From Flavobacterium sp. N1736 (GTDB lineage Bacteria > Bacteroidota > Bacteroidia > Flavobacteriales > Flavobacteriaceae): a stretch of 64,000 nucleotides of DNA. Shown piece by piece: positions 50,810 to 62,800 of the stretch (position 1 is its first letter; each line of letters opens with the position of its first letter). The translations under genes and the position numbers were made by a program. Where the stretch lies: the NCBI RefSeq assembly GCF_025947065.1, contig NZ_CP109994.1, positions 1,550,001 to 1,614,000 on the forward strand, given 5' to 3'. The notes under the pieces are model-generated. The model saw only the letters and a list, made by a program, of their open reading frames with translations, did no database searches and was not told the origin of the DNA.

Positions 50810-52608
50810 TGAGCACTTCAACCGAAATAAAAAGTGGCGGAGTTGTCACCTATTCAATCCTCGTTGATGGAAATGCGATAGAAGATACCTATCCTGTTTA
50901 CTCTATTCATGTCGAAAAAAAAGTAAACCGAATTTCGATTGCAAAAATTATAATTCTCGACGGAGAAGCCAATACAGGCAAGTTTGTTGCAAGTTCCTCG
51001 GCTACTTTTGTTCCCGGCGCCACCGTAAATATAAAAGCAGGTTATGATGCTGTAAACGTGACTATTTTTCAGGGAATTATTATGAGTCAGGAAATTAGAA
51101 TTGACTCCATATTAGGCTCTGCCTTAGAAATTGAATGCCGTGATGCAGCCGTAAAAATGATTGTAGGACGCAAAAGCCTTACATATTCCAATAAAAAAGA
51201 CAGCGATATTATTACATCAATTATAGGAACGTATTCCGGATTAACATCAGATGTTGCCGCAACAACAACACAATGGCCGGAACAAGTACAATATTATGTA
51301 ACCGATTGGGATTATATTTTGTCTCTTGCCGAAGCAAACGGCTTAATCGTAACCACCATAAACGGAAAAGTTACCGTACAAGCGCCCGATAAAAGCACAA
51401 CTTCTGTACTTACCGTATTATACGGCGATAATCTGCTTGAATTTAATGCCAGACTTAATGCCACAACGCAATTAGGCAACGTAACATCAAATACCTGGGA
51501 TTATAAAACGCAGGCTTTGGTCAATAGTTCTGCAACGCCAAATGTAGCCGGAGCAGGAAATTTATCATCTAAAAAACTTTCTGATGTAATCGGGCTTTCG
51601 GCATTTGAGTTACAAACTTCGGCACCTTTAGAAACCGCCGATTTAACCAATTGGTCAAAAGCACAAATCATTAAAAGTGAATATTCTAAAATTACAGGCG
51701 AAGCAAAATTTCAGGGAACAAGCTTAGTCGATCCTGGAAAATACATGACATTTAATGGTGTTGGCGATCGCTTTAACGGAGATTATTTAATAGGCGGAGT
51801 TGTGCACGATTTATCGCTGGGAAACTGGGTTTCAGAAGTGACATTAGGACTTTCGCCTTTTTGGTTTACCGAAGAACCCGATGTGATGTCGCCGCCCGCT
51901 TCAGGATTAATTCCCGGGGCAAGAGGACTTTTTAACGGAACTGTAAAACAAATGTACAACGATCCTGATTCGCAATACCGAATTCTGGTCGAAGTTCCTT
52001 TATTTGATGCCAATGGCGCAGGAATCTGGGCAAGACTTTCTAATTTTTATTCGACCAGCGGAGCAGGTTGCTTTTTTTTACCCGAAGTTGGAGACGAAGT
52101 TATTTTGGGATTTCTAAATGAAGATCCGCGTTTTCCGGTAATACTTGGAAGTTTGTACAGCTCATCAAAAATAAAACCATTTACAGGATTAGATCCAAAC
52201 GAAAAAAATACCATAAAAGCGATCGTTTCAAAATCCGGAATCTCCGTTCAGTTTGATGATGAAAATAAAATCTGGACCGTTGCAACGCCAGGTAAAAACA
52301 CCATCATTATAAGCGATAAAGACAAACAAATTACCATAAAAGATGAAAATCAAAATAGTATCGTCATGTCACAAAGCGGAATTGATATGTCAAGCCAAAA
52401 AAGTATCACGATTTCGGCACAGGAAACAGTCACAATAAAAGGAACACAAGGCGTTTCGATTGAGGCAAGCGCCGGCGATGTCGGAATAAAAGGAATGAAC
52501 ATCAAAGAAAATGCAGATATGCAATATTCTGCACAAGGCGGACAAATGGCGCAAGTTTCCGGCGGAATGGAATTAACGCTGAAAGGCGCAATGGTAATGA
52601 TTAATTAA
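50809..52608 (+). CDS. eCIS spike protein (Pvc8/Afp8, VgrG-like)
   Basis: A 599-aa VgrG-type protein. The N-terminal gp27-like hub includes SIHVEKKVNRISIAKIIILD, WDYILSLAEANGLIVTTING and NVTSNTWDYKTQA. The gp5-like OB domain (about 368-450) has GLFNGTVKQMYNDPDSQYRI, VGDEVILGFLNEDPRFPVIL and GSLYSS. The tail is a beta-helix of short repeats (SIVMSQSGIDMSSQKSITIS, TVTIKGTQGVSIEASAGDV) and ends KGAMVMIN, the standard needle. No extra effector domain follows. The PAAR gene is next after 12 bp. Confidence 0.93.
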   Translation: MSTSTEIKSGGVVTYSILVDGNAIEDTYPVYSIHVEKKVNRISIAKIIILDGEANTGKFVASSSATFVPGATVNIKAGYDAVNVTIFQGIIMSQEIRIDSILGSALEIECRDAAVKMIVGRKSLTYSNKKDSDIITSIIGTYSGLTSDVAATTTQWPEQVQYYVTDWDYILSLAEANGLIVTTINGKVTVQAPDKSTTSVLTVLYGDNLLEFNARLNATTQLGNVTSNTWDYKTQALVNSSATPNVAGAGNLSSKKLSDVIGLSAFELQTSAPLETADLTNWSKAQIIKSEYSKITGEAKFQGTSLVDPGKYMTFNGVGDRFNGDYLIGGVVHDLSLGNWVSEVTLGLSPFWFTEEPDVMSPPASGLIPGARGLFNGTVKQMYNDPDSQYRILVEVPLFDANGAGIWARLSNFYSTSGAGCFFLPEVGDEVILGFLNEDPRFPVILGSLYSSSKIKPFTGLDPNEKNTIKAIVSKSGISVQFDDENKIWTVATPGKNTIIISDKDKQITIKDENQNSIVMSQSGIDMSSQKSITISAQETVTIKGTQGVSIEASAGDVGIKGMNIKENADMQYSAQGGQMAQVSGGMELTLKGAMVMIN

Positions 52609-52620
52609 AAATTAAAAAAT

Positions 52621-52920
52621 ATGCCTCCAGCAGCAAGACTAACAGATTTTCACGAATGTCCAATGGTAACTCCCGCAGTACCGCCCATTCCGCATGTTGG
52701 CGGACCAATAGTGGGTGCCGGAGAACCAACGGTTATAATAGCAGGATTACCGGCAGCCAGAGTTGGCGATATGCTGGTTTGTGTAGGCCCGCCGGATTCT
52801 ATAATAAAAGGATCGGCAACGGTTATGATAGGCGGAGTTCCCGCCGCAAGAATGGGAGATCAAACCGCTCACGGAGGCTCAATACTTCTGGGAGCATTTA
52901 ATGTTATGATAGGTGGATAA
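52621..52920 (+). CDS. eCIS PAAR tip protein (Pvc10/Afp10)
   Basis: A 99-aa PAAR protein with two GxPAAR motifs (GLPAARVGDM and GVPAARMGDQ) and likely zinc ligands among H11, C13, H25, C54 and H84. It makes the sharp tip on the spike. It has no cargo domain. Gene order here is spike, PAAR, gp25, whereas Afp/PVC have gp25 before PAAR. Confidence 0.92.
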   Translation: MPPAARLTDFHECPMVTPAVPPIPHVGGPIVGAGEPTVIIAGLPAARVGDMLVCVGPPDSIIKGSATVMIGGVPAARMGDQTAHGGSILLGAFNVMIGG

Positions 52921-53347
52921 AAAAGCAAACAATAAAGAAAACGCCTTTTTAGGTTCAGGATGGTCATTTCCTGTGTCATTTTCTGCGGGAAATTCACAGC
53001 TTAATATGTCGGCAAATGCGAGTAATATAAACGAATCCATACATATTATTCTCAATACCCGCAAAGGCGAACGTACACTTGAATCCAATTTTGGTTCTGG
53101 TTTACAACAGTTTATGTTTAAAAAAATTGACAATACACTAAAAGGCGAAATTATAGAAACCATTAAGTTCTCGCTCTTACGCTACGAACCCAGAATACTG
53201 GTTCAGGATGTAAAAGTGATAGCAACAGATACGCAAAACGGCGTAATACAAATCATGATTTCTTATATCTATTCGCAAACAAACACAAGACATAATTATG
53301 TATATCCTTTTCATTTAAAAGAAGGAACCAATTTACCCCGAAAATAA
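52913..53347 (+). CDS. eCIS baseplate gp25 protein (Pvc9/Afp9)
   Basis: A 144-aa GPW/gp25 wedge protein starting with GTG at 52913, 8 bp inside the PAAR gene; no ATG upstream gives a better start. Features: FLGSGWSFPVSF, SINESIHIILNTRKGERTL (with the conserved EXR-type R-x-x-x pattern), FGSGLQQFMF and EIIETIKFSLLRYEPRILVQ. It holds the sheath to the baseplate. Its stop overlaps the next start (TAATG at 53347). Confidence 0.92.
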   Translation: MDKKANNKENAFLGSGWSFPVSFSAGNSQLNMSANASNINESIHIILNTRKGERTLESNFGSGLQQFMFKKIDNTLKGEIIETIKFSLLRYEPRILVQDVKVIATDTQNGVIQIMISYIYSQTNTRHNYVYPFHLKEGTNLPRK

Positions 53348-56300
53348 TGATTGTAATTGATCAAAATAGTGCCATAAACTCACTCAACGAGTCACTCGTT
53401 CCTTCTGCTCATTTAATTGACGGAAGAAAAGAGCTCGACTGGCTGTACTTTTTGACGGAGTTTAGCAAACTGATCAATTTTTACAACGATAAAAATACTA
53501 TTGAAGGAAACTGGAATCCGTTTTTGCTAAAAGATCCCGTTTTTTTAATGGCTTCCATATCCAAAACAAATTATAAAAACCTGCACGCCACTTATAAAAC
53601 CAGCTGTGCCGAAATTCAAAAACTTTCGCAACAGCCGGACACCGCAAACCTAAGTGCCAATGCCTTAGATAAATTGTTTGATCACCTTACTGCTATCTAT
53701 AAAATTATAGAACGCTGGACGCATTATATGCAGATTGACAACGAAATGTATGATCTTAAAAATTATATCATTCACGAAGTAAAAACAAAATTAAGCATCG
53801 ATTTCTGGGCGATTCAGGCGTTTCGACAATACTTATACAATTTGTCAGCAAAAGGATTATTTATGGCAGGCATTTCGTATCATGAAATTCTTTCTTTTGA
53901 TAATCTTCTTTGGAGCATTAATAAAGACAAAAGACCTTTTTGGCAAATTTTTGGTTTCGAAACCGAACAGGATATTTTTACTGCAATAAACAAATCAACC
54001 ACTGTTTGTCTAAATATTTTAACCACAATTGGCGATCGATTGTTTAATTTTTTAGAAATAATAATTCACCACGCCGTAAATGAGTTTAAAAAACTAAGTC
54101 ATAAAAAAAGTAAATTTCCGGATACAACGCTTTTGCGCTCCTTTGTTCATGCGCTAAAAGCACAGCAAGAACAGTTAAACGGTATTTCGCAAAAACACCT
54201 TGATTTTTATTATACCGAAATCTTAAAACAAACAGAATTACCTGCCTTTGCAGACACTGTTTTTCTGTGCTCGACACTGGCAAAAAATGATACCGTCTTC
54301 ACTTTGCCCCAAGGCACCTTATTTAATGCCGGGGTCGATGCACAAAAAAATCCAATATTATTTGCATCTCAGCAAAACGTCAATTTAAATCCGGCGGTTA
54401 TTAAAAGCGTGCAAACACTTTCCTATCAAAATCAGTTTAATACGCCGTCATTTAGTCTGCAAACAATTGCAAAACCAACCACGATTCAAAAAGATCCTAA
54501 TAATAAAATAATGGGCTGGTCTACTTTTGGAGAATTAAATCCTGATGTAAATCTTCCTGTAAATCCAGAAAAAAATGTTACCCAAATCGGGATTTCGTTT
54601 GCATCGCCAATTTTGCTGCTGCGCGAAGGAAAACGTACTATTACCTTACGTCTTGAATTTAATACTACGGTAGATATAAGCCTGTTACAAAGCGCAACTT
54701 ATTATTTAAGTACACAAAAAAGCTGGCTTAATCTCCAGCCAAATCAGTTAAAAATTCAGACAAATAATTCTTCGGCGAATACAACTGCAACGATTACAAT
54801 TACTCTTGCGCCAACTGATATTGCGATCGAGCCTTTTTTGATTAATCCGGATGGATTAAAATGTGATTTTCCAATGTTTAAAATTATGTTTCAAACCATT
54901 GCAAATCCTGTTAATCCGCCTAAAATAACATCGATAACCATTGACGTAAAAGTATTAGATGTCAAAACTTTTCAGTTGTATAATGATTTTGGAGAACTTA
55001 ATACCAAGAATCCCTTTCCTCCTTTTGGACCAATTCCGTTAGTAAATTCCAATTTTATAATCGGAAACAATGAAATATTCAGTAAACCGCTCGACAGTTT
55101 TTGTGTAGAAATTAACTGGGATAAACGCCCTTCAGATTTTGAAACATATTATGCCGCATACAACGCGTATTTAAAAATTCTAAATACGCCAACAGATACC
55201 AAACAACGAAAAAGTCTGGCGAGATTGCTTAGCAGTATAAGACATAAAAAACCAGATTTACCAGATTCGAAAGTACCGTTTAGCAATGCGAGTTTTACCA
55301 TTAATTTTAATTTGCTTCAAAATAAAAAATGGCAGGATTTAAAAATGTGCAAAACAGAAATCGAATTATCAGAGATTGTTTTTGTTCCGAAAGAAGACAA
55401 TTGCAATCCGATATTTTTATTTGATCCCGAAAAAGGAGATCCAAAAGTGCCTTTTACAAGCACAAGTGTGAGCTCGTATATTTCCATTTCAAATCTTAAA
55501 ATTGCAGATGACGCAACCACGCCCGGACCAATTCCGGGAATGCAACCAGATCCAAATATTCAGAATCAGCCTTTAAAATTTACCGATACCAGTTCATCTG
55601 GTTTTGTAAAAATGAGTTTGACAGGTCCTGAATACGGTTTTGGTTCAGAATTATATCCTAATATTGTGGCAGATATTGCGCTGCAAAACGGAAACCTTAT
55701 TAGTATGGCAAAAGGTGGAAAAGTAGACAAATTTGTAGCCGCTGCCAATTTGCCTTTTGCACCCAAAATCAAAACTTTTACAGCAGATTATGACGCAAGT
55801 GTAACCTATAAACTCGATAACTCGGCTACCGATTATCCGTTTCAATATTTTATTTATTCGCCCTTTATAACCTATAAAACATTTGACAGCAGCGAACTCA
55901 GTCAAACAACATTAAACTCTGCAATTACCGGATTTTCTAAAGAAAATGCCAGCGGAGGTTTCTTGCTTTATCCGTCTTTTGACTATTCAGGAGCCTTGTT
56001 TATCGAACTCGATTCATTGATTTGCAATAGTATATTAAGCCTTTATTTTCAGCTTGCAAGAAATTCGACAGCCATAACAGACGGCGAAAGTGTTACTTAT
56101 TTTTATCTCAACAATAACGGCTGGAACAAAATTGAACCTTTATCAGACGGGACAAATCAATTTAAATGTTCGGGAATTATCGAACTTCCTATTCCGACAG
56201 ATTACAGTAACAATAAAAATTTCATGCCCGGAGAAAGCAACTGGATTTCTATTGCAGTTTCCGGCGATCCTGAATCGTATTCGAAAACCACTTTTTTACA

Positions 56301-57102
56301 AACCAACGGCTTTACGGCTCAGCGAACCGGAATTTCCTTTTTAGCAAGCACACAAAGTCCGCAAATTGATGGTAATGTTATTAGCAAACCACAAATTACG
56401 ATACCGCAGATAGCGTCAATTATACAGCCATTTCCATCTTTTGGAGGGAAAGCTGCAGAAAACGAAACCAATAGAAACCAGCGTGTCAGCAACACCATAA
56501 AAACAAAAAACAGATCAGTTACACCCGAGGATTATTACAAACTAATACTCGAAAATTTTAATGAAATCTATTATTTAAAAATCGTAAACAAACAATATCA
56601 AAATACCTGCAATGTGTATTTGACAAAAAAAGTTCCGGCAGAAAGCGAAACAGATGCTTTTAATCCGTTGGTTACCAATTGTCTTGAAAATGAAATCCAA
56701 CTTTTTTTACAGCAAAATGCATCGCCTTTTACCACCATAAATGTTTCCAATTTTAATTTGGAATATGTCATTGTGACGGCTCAGATCGAAATTGAAAGCG
56801 GTTATCAGGAAGAACTTATCCGAAAAAATGTAAATCAGGCTTTAAAAATTCATTTATCGCCCTGGATTAGCAGTTCATCGCCTCAAATTGAAATCGATCA
56901 GCCCTTAACTGATGCCAAAATAAGCACTTTTTTACAAACTATTGAAGGCGTAAGTGCAGTGAATAATGTATCGTTTTCGACCTATTTTTTTAATTCAGTA
57001 AGCAAATTGCAAACCGATTGCAAAACCAATAAAACAATGCTTAAAGCATACGGACAAGCAACACTTTTGGTAACAGCACCAAATCATAACATCAATTTCT
57101 AG
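53347..57102 (+). CDS. eCIS baseplate wedge protein (Pvc11/Afp11, baseplate-J family)
   Basis: A 1251-aa baseplate wedge protein. The long N-terminal half is mixed helical (for example DNEMYDLKNYIIHEVKTKLS). A middle region carries short beta segments. The C-terminal 250 residues have the baseplate-J/gp47 pattern: RNQRVSNTIKTKNRSVTPED, YYKLILENFNEIYYLKIVNK, LEYVIVTAQIEIESGYQEEL and ALKIHLSPW. Longer than the Afp11 family average, mainly in the N-terminal part. Pairs with the following Afp12-like protein to make the wedge ring. Confidence 0.87.
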   Translation: MIVIDQNSAINSLNESLVPSAHLIDGRKELDWLYFLTEFSKLINFYNDKNTIEGNWNPFLLKDPVFLMASISKTNYKNLHATYKTSCAEIQKLSQQPDTANLSANALDKLFDHLTAIYKIIERWTHYMQIDNEMYDLKNYIIHEVKTKLSIDFWAIQAFRQYLYNLSAKGLFMAGISYHEILSFDNLLWSINKDKRPFWQIFGFETEQDIFTAINKSTTVCLNILTTIGDRLFNFLEIIIHHAVNEFKKLSHKKSKFPDTTLLRSFVHALKAQQEQLNGISQKHLDFYYTEILKQTELPAFADTVFLCSTLAKNDTVFTLPQGTLFNAGVDAQKNPILFASQQNVNLNPAVIKSVQTLSYQNQFNTPSFSLQTIAKPTTIQKDPNNKIMGWSTFGELNPDVNLPVNPEKNVTQIGISFASPILLLREGKRTITLRLEFNTTVDISLLQSATYYLSTQKSWLNLQPNQLKIQTNNSSANTTATITITLAPTDIAIEPFLINPDGLKCDFPMFKIMFQTIANPVNPPKITSITIDVKVLDVKTFQLYNDFGELNTKNPFPPFGPIPLVNSNFIIGNNEIFSKPLDSFCVEINWDKRPSDFETYYAAYNAYLKILNTPTDTKQRKSLARLLSSIRHKKPDLPDSKVPFSNASFTINFNLLQNKKWQDLKMCKTEIELSEIVFVPKEDNCNPIFLFDPEKGDPKVPFTSTSVSSYISISNLKIADDATTPGPIPGMQPDPNIQNQPLKFTDTSSSGFVKMSLTGPEYGFGSELYPNIVADIALQNGNLISMAKGGKVDKFVAAANLPFAPKIKTFTADYDASVTYKLDNSATDYPFQYFIYSPFITYKTFDSSELSQTTLNSAITGFSKENASGGFLLYPSFDYSGALFIELDSLICNSILSLYFQLARNSTAITDGESVTYFYLNNNGWNKIEPLSDGTNQFKCSGIIELPIPTDYSNNKNFMPGESNWISIAVSGDPESYSKTTFLQTNGFTAQRTGISFLASTQSPQIDGNVISKPQITIPQIASIIQPFPSFGGKAAENETNRNQRVSNTIKTKNRSVTPEDYYKLILENFNEIYYLKIVNKQYQNTCNVYLTKKVPAESETDAFNPLVTNCLENEIQLFLQQNASPFTTINVSNFNLEYVIVTAQIEIESGYQEELIRKNVNQALKIHLSPWISSSSPQIEIDQPLTDAKISTFLQTIEGVSAVNNVSFSTYFFNSVSKLQTDCKTNKTMLKAYGQATLLVTAPNHNINF

Positions 57103-57110
57103 CGTTTAAA

Positions 57111-59840
57111 ATGGATACAATCAATCAAATAACAAAAAAGCAACTTCCTTTACATCAGGATTTTACTTCCCTAAAAACGGAAGCGATTGCTTATATCCAA
57201 AAACATATAGGAAGCGAATGGACAAACTTTAACCCAAGTGATCCCGGAATGACCATTCTGGATCAGTTTTGTTATGCGCTTACAGAATTGGGTTATTGTA
57301 CTGATTTTAGTATTCCTGACATTTTAACCAATATTGATGGAGAAATTGAAATTGAAAATCAGTTTTATCTGCCAAATGAAATCCTGACTACTTCGCCATA
57401 TACGATCAACGATTATAAAAAATATGTAATCGACGGAATAGAAAATATAAACAATGTTGTTATTGTGCCGCAAGCCAGCAATATTTTTCCTTTTAATAAA
57501 ATATATCAGGTTTATGTATACATAAATCCAAATATTGAGGATACACTTGATCGCATAAACATTTGTAAATCGGCATTTTATTATTTAAATAAAAGCCGAA
57601 ATATTGGTGAAACTTTTAATGTTCCGATAGCGCTTGCAACCATAAACTGCACAATAAGCGGTAAAATAGAAATTGAAAAAGAAACCAATCAATACGCTGT
57701 TTTATTAGCCTTGCAAGACAGTATTCGCAATTTTGTATTTCCGAAAATAACACAAAAAGGGTTCGAAAACTTACAACAATCGGGATATTCTGCTGCTGAA
57801 ATTTTTGATGGTCCGGCGTTGAAAAACGGCTGGATTTTGACCGAAGATTTAATCGATAAAAACGACGCTGTACAAACCATAGATTTAATTCCCGTAATCG
57901 AATCTGTAAACAATGTTGTTTCTATAACCGGATTACAGCTTTTTCAGGAACAAAAAAATGTTTCAGTTCTTACGGCAGCGCCAGATCAGATGTTGTTTAT
58001 CGATATTCTGACATCATACAAAAATAAAACGCTGATATTGAGCTGTAACGGCAAAGATGTGCCATTTGATGCTTTTGGTCCGTTAAATATCAACACTGAT
58101 AATTTTGAAGAAACGACTGCGGTTTTAAACAAAAAAGACAATTCGAAACTCCCAAAAAGCAAATTCAGGGATATAAATACGTATTTCTCGATTCAAAACA
58201 CATTTCCGCAGCAATACGGAATTGGTTTTGATACGTTAGAAGATCACTCAAAACCCGTACAAGTTGGGCAATCACGACAATTAAAAGGTTATTTAACCTT
58301 GTTTGATCAAATATTAGCCAATCAGTTTTCGCAATTGGCTAATATTTCTAAACTATTTTCTTTTAAAAATTCGCTTTGCGGTGCTCCTTCAGATGAGGAA
58401 ACTTTTTTTGCTTTAAAAGATAAATACGAGCAAACGCATTTAGAATATCCCGTTCCGTACAAAATGTTTGCGCCAAGTTATTTTTATCAGTCCTTATATA
58501 CTGTGCCGCATATTCAGCCATTATTAAAAAACAGTACGACATTCGATTATACGTATGGCAACGAATCTGCGGCAGAATTAAAAGAAAAAAGCTGGCAGGA
58601 ATATCAGCAAGATCCGTACAATCCGTACATATTTGGTTTGATGAAACTCATGGATGAGGAAAATACAAACCTGAAACGACGAAATAAAATACTCAATCAT
58701 TTGCTTGCCAGACACGGCGAATCGCCAAATGTGGTCGATGCGCTTATTGACGACACGGTTTATACGGGCGATAAACGAAAAGATCAGATTATATTAAAAA
58801 GTTTGTATTTGCAAAATCTGGGCTTGTTGTCGTACAACAGACAAAAAGGATATAATTTTTTAAGCGCCTCAAAAATGACTGCCGATGGAAATTGGGATTT
58901 ACCGGAAATAAAAGAAAAACATTATCTGGAAATCAACGAAAATACCACCGATTTTATATTCAAATCAGAAAAAATAAACAAGAAAGAAAAACTAAGAAAA
59001 AAGGATTTTAATGATTTTTCAGGCTTTGAACTAAAACTGAATTTGATTTTTGGGTTACGCAATTTATACACCAATTTTATAAGTGAACAGTTAGATTCGA
59101 TCAAAGATAATCCTCAGGATTTGTCAAATGCAGCAACGTATAAAACCATTCAAAAAGCATTATGGTTTAAAGAAAAAAGAAACGGTATTGTTTTTCTGGA
59201 AACGGTTTTATTGCTCAATCAGCTCAAATTTGAATTGGAAATAATAAAAGAAAATCAGGTAAATCACGCTGTATACAGCATTCAAAACATAAGTTTTCAG
59301 GCGGTATCCAATATAAATTACACCTTAAATACGGTTGACGAAACCACATTAGACGCACAATTACAGCAAGGATTTTTGCAGGTTTCAGACATTAAATATG
59401 TTTTTAAAACAGAAACTGTTCCTATAGAAAATCAAAACAATTATGTAAAAACAGCTCATTCTAATTATGCGTTTAAAATCACAATTCCGTCAGAAAATCA
59501 GGCAACAACCATAAACGATTTGGTTTTTACAAAAAGTGTTTTGCTCTTATTTCCGGACTTTATTCCGGTTTTTAAAACACCTGAATTTAAAAAACGTTTA
59601 AAACAGTTTCTTAAAATCAGTATTCCGGCAAATGTAAGTTACGAATGCCTGTTTTTAAGCAGTGACGAATTAGATACTTTCATTCCAAATTTTATGCAAT
59701 GGCATGAAAGTCTGCGATATAAAGACGTAACAAATAACACGGCTGAAACCGATTTTAAAATAAATCCGGTTCAGTCAGCGATGAATCTCATTAGTAATTT
59801 AACCACAATTTTAGCCACAAAAAATGGAAGAAATAAATAG
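57111..59840 (+). CDS. eCIS baseplate wedge protein (Pvc12/Afp12-like)
   Basis: A 909-aa protein 8 bp after the J-like gene. Its first part reads LKTEAIAYIQKHIGSEWTNF and NPSDPGMTILDQFCYALTEL, the opening common to Afp12-type wedge proteins, followed by repeated J-like strands (NDYKKYVIDGIENINNVVIV). Near 395-420 is QLKGYLTLFDQILANQFSQL, also conserved in the family. The C-terminal 350 residues are less distinctive. It overlaps the tape-measure gene by 17 bp. Confidence 0.85.
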   Translation: MDTINQITKKQLPLHQDFTSLKTEAIAYIQKHIGSEWTNFNPSDPGMTILDQFCYALTELGYCTDFSIPDILTNIDGEIEIENQFYLPNEILTTSPYTINDYKKYVIDGIENINNVVIVPQASNIFPFNKIYQVYVYINPNIEDTLDRINICKSAFYYLNKSRNIGETFNVPIALATINCTISGKIEIEKETNQYAVLLALQDSIRNFVFPKITQKGFENLQQSGYSAAEIFDGPALKNGWILTEDLIDKNDAVQTIDLIPVIESVNNVVSITGLQLFQEQKNVSVLTAAPDQMLFIDILTSYKNKTLILSCNGKDVPFDAFGPLNINTDNFEETTAVLNKKDNSKLPKSKFRDINTYFSIQNTFPQQYGIGFDTLEDHSKPVQVGQSRQLKGYLTLFDQILANQFSQLANISKLFSFKNSLCGAPSDEETFFALKDKYEQTHLEYPVPYKMFAPSYFYQSLYTVPHIQPLLKNSTTFDYTYGNESAAELKEKSWQEYQQDPYNPYIFGLMKLMDEENTNLKRRNKILNHLLARHGESPNVVDALIDDTVYTGDKRKDQIILKSLYLQNLGLLSYNRQKGYNFLSASKMTADGNWDLPEIKEKHYLEINENTTDFIFKSEKINKKEKLRKKDFNDFSGFELKLNLIFGLRNLYTNFISEQLDSIKDNPQDLSNAATYKTIQKALWFKEKRNGIVFLETVLLLNQLKFELEIIKENQVNHAVYSIQNISFQAVSNINYTLNTVDETTLDAQLQQGFLQVSDIKYVFKTETVPIENQNNYVKTAHSNYAFKITIPSENQATTINDLVFTKSVLLLFPDFIPVFKTPEFKKRLKQFLKISIPANVSYECLFLSSDELDTFIPNFMQWHESLRYKDVTNNTAETDFKINPVQSAMNLISNLTTILATKNGRNK

Positions 59841-62800
59841 CCATATTGTATCGCGCCTAAAGTGGAATACTACTTTTGACCAGAAAAACGAGGCTTACAG
59901 ACTTCAGGAACGCCTGAGTTCGTGGAGCAAAATTTCGTTGCCCGGAGAAGTCGCTTCGATATTTAATGAGCTTTGCCCGACGGAACAAAGCTGGAGAATT
60001 CAGTCTTTAGAATTAGATCTGGGTTTGTGTGATTACAACGATCTTGAATTTGATCTGAGTGCCAAGATTCGCCATTTACTGCGCGAAAAAATCGCCGAAC
60101 TTATTATTTATCAAAACAGTCAGAAACAAAATCTGATTACGGTTTATAACAAAGAAAAATCGACTCTGGAAAACCTGACCGTTTTTTTACTGAAAGGTTA
60201 TTTCCCTTGGAATTATCAAAATAAAGAGGTCTCTGTAAATCAAATTATGTCTGAATTACTCCAAAATAATGTGGCTGAAATTCTTGCCGTTATTAAAAAA
60301 GAAGGAATTGCACATCAGGAAGTTCGCAAGAGAATTTCGTGGCAGTTTGACGAAAAAAATATCACGAAAATAATTGCAGCTCTTGAACCCAATAACAGCG
60401 CTTCGATCATTGAATTTAGTTCGATTATGGTGAATTTGCAGGTTAAAGAAACAATTATTCAAACGAGTGCATCGAGTTTCAAAAAGAATCTATGGTTTTT
60501 TATTCTGAACTTTTTGCTTTTAGAACGCGGCACGCTTTTCAATAAACTTGCTTTTATGAAAAGCAGTATTCTGCAAATGGCAAATCACTATAACATTGCT
60601 TATTTTGATTTGATTTTGCTGATCGAAAATACGATTGTAAAGCTGTCTGATAAAACAACTCAGAATAATAATTTTATTGAGTCGCTAAAAATACTGACGC
60701 ACGAATACGAAGCGCAGAAAAAGCAAAATTTTAAAACGGAATCAAAACCGGATTACTGGACTGTTTTTGAGGAATTATTGACAAACGCAAAAGAGAGAAA
60801 ATCTAAAATTGCAAAAGACAATTTAAACGAATTGATTATTGCGCTGAATAATGAGAATAAAACCAAGTTTAATCGCATTGTAAACCGCATTTTAACATCA
60901 GAAAATGCGTGTATTTCCCTGATTCAGGATTTAGATGAAACGGCTATAAAAATCCTTTTTTCTAAGCTGGACAAAACGTCTTCTTCGCTGAATATGGAAA
61001 CGATTACGTACCTGAATAAGCTGAGCAGTTCGTTTAAACTAAGAACAAATAACAAGGTTTTATGGGAAATTGGGATTACTTTTTTAATCAGAAATAAAAA
61101 TGCGGATAATGCCGCGCTGCTTTTGTTTTGTATCAAAGAATTAAGCAAAAGAAACAACTTAAATCCTGAATATTTATTGGAATTGTTTACGAGTGCCAAA
61201 ATTCCGGCGTCGATAAAAAACAATAATTCGATTGTGGTTTATACGAATTTGAATGCAGTTTACCGAAGTGAAATAAACCGAAACAGTTCAAATTATCCTG
61301 CCGTTCACTTTAAAAATCTGGTTGTAAAACTAGAAACCGAATTGCAAAAAAATGGGGCGAAAAGTGTCTTTTTTGTCGATTTGCAAAGATCGCTAATCAA
61401 AAATATTTACCAGCATCCTAAAATGGCTTTTGAAGTGATGCTTTCGTATGGAAATAAGGAATTTTTAAAGAAAATGATTCCGCTTGTTCTAAATCGCGAA
61501 TTGCTGCAATTGCTTATAAAAACAACGAATTACAAGAAAACAAAACTGGTTGAAACGATTCAGATTGTGTATGAAATTTTAAATGCAAAGGAGAAATTTG
61601 ATTTGCCGGATGAACTTCTTACGGATGATTTATTGCTGTTTGGAATTGAGGAAATTCTGCTGCATCCAAAACACAATTCGTCGTTGTTTCTTGAAACTGT
61701 AATTCTTCGTTTATCGGGAAAAGTAACGAATACAAAACGCAGCGATTATTTTCATTTTATAACAAAATTATTGCAGTCGAAAAAGATCAAATCATTTGGA
61801 GTTTCGGTTAAAAAGAATTTTCTCGTTCAGCTTAAAAATAACAATTCTATTGATATTGTTGAGCTCGCTTTATTGATTGAAAGTACGTCGCAGCAAGCGC
61901 AAACCGAATTATCATATTTATTGGTCAACAATTTTAATGATTCGAGATTTATTGCGCTTCGAAAAGAAGACAAAAAACAAAGCGAAATCATTTTGCATTA
62001 TTTTTTGAAGAATGGAATTACGATCAAAAATAATTGGATTAAAAAACAAATAAGCAGTATTGAAAAACAATTTAAATCAATTTCAAAAACCAAAATAACA
62101 ACTGATTTAAATGTAATTTTCTGGAAAACAATTTTAAACTACAACGCTTATAAAGGAAACGAAATACTGCTTGAGAAACTGATTGAAAAAGCGTTTTCTG
62201 TTTATCTAAAAAACAATTATAACATTCAAAATCAAAGCAATATCAACGAAAAATATTTTAATGCTATGGAATATAATTCTGAAATTAAAACTGATTTTGA
62301 TGATGAAGACGCAAACGATTTTGAAATTGAAGATGAAATAATTCTCGAAAAAAGTGTAGAAACAAGTCAGATTGAGCTGCTGTTTTCGGGACAAAATTTA
62401 TCTGAACAGGAAAAATACGATTGGTGTTTGCGCATTGTATGCCAGAAACAAATTCCGACTGGTTTTGCGGTTTCGGGAGCTTTTGAAATTGAAGTTCTGG
62501 TGAATGAAATCATCATAAAATTTCCGGAAATGTTCTCTGAAATTATCCGAAAAGAATTTATTCCCGAAGCACAAATAGACTGGTTAAGCCGCAATATCAG
62601 GTTTAATAATTTGTGCGCGGCAATTGGTCATTTGGATAAAAACAGGGAATCGTATTTAAAAATCCTGGAGCGTTTTCATCATACACTCGGATTGATTTCG
62701 ATACGCGGAATTGCTCCAAAAGATATGCAGAGTCTGTTATTACGAAAATTGCTCAGAGCGGCAATAAATGATAATTGGAGACTTATTTCGATTGATAAAA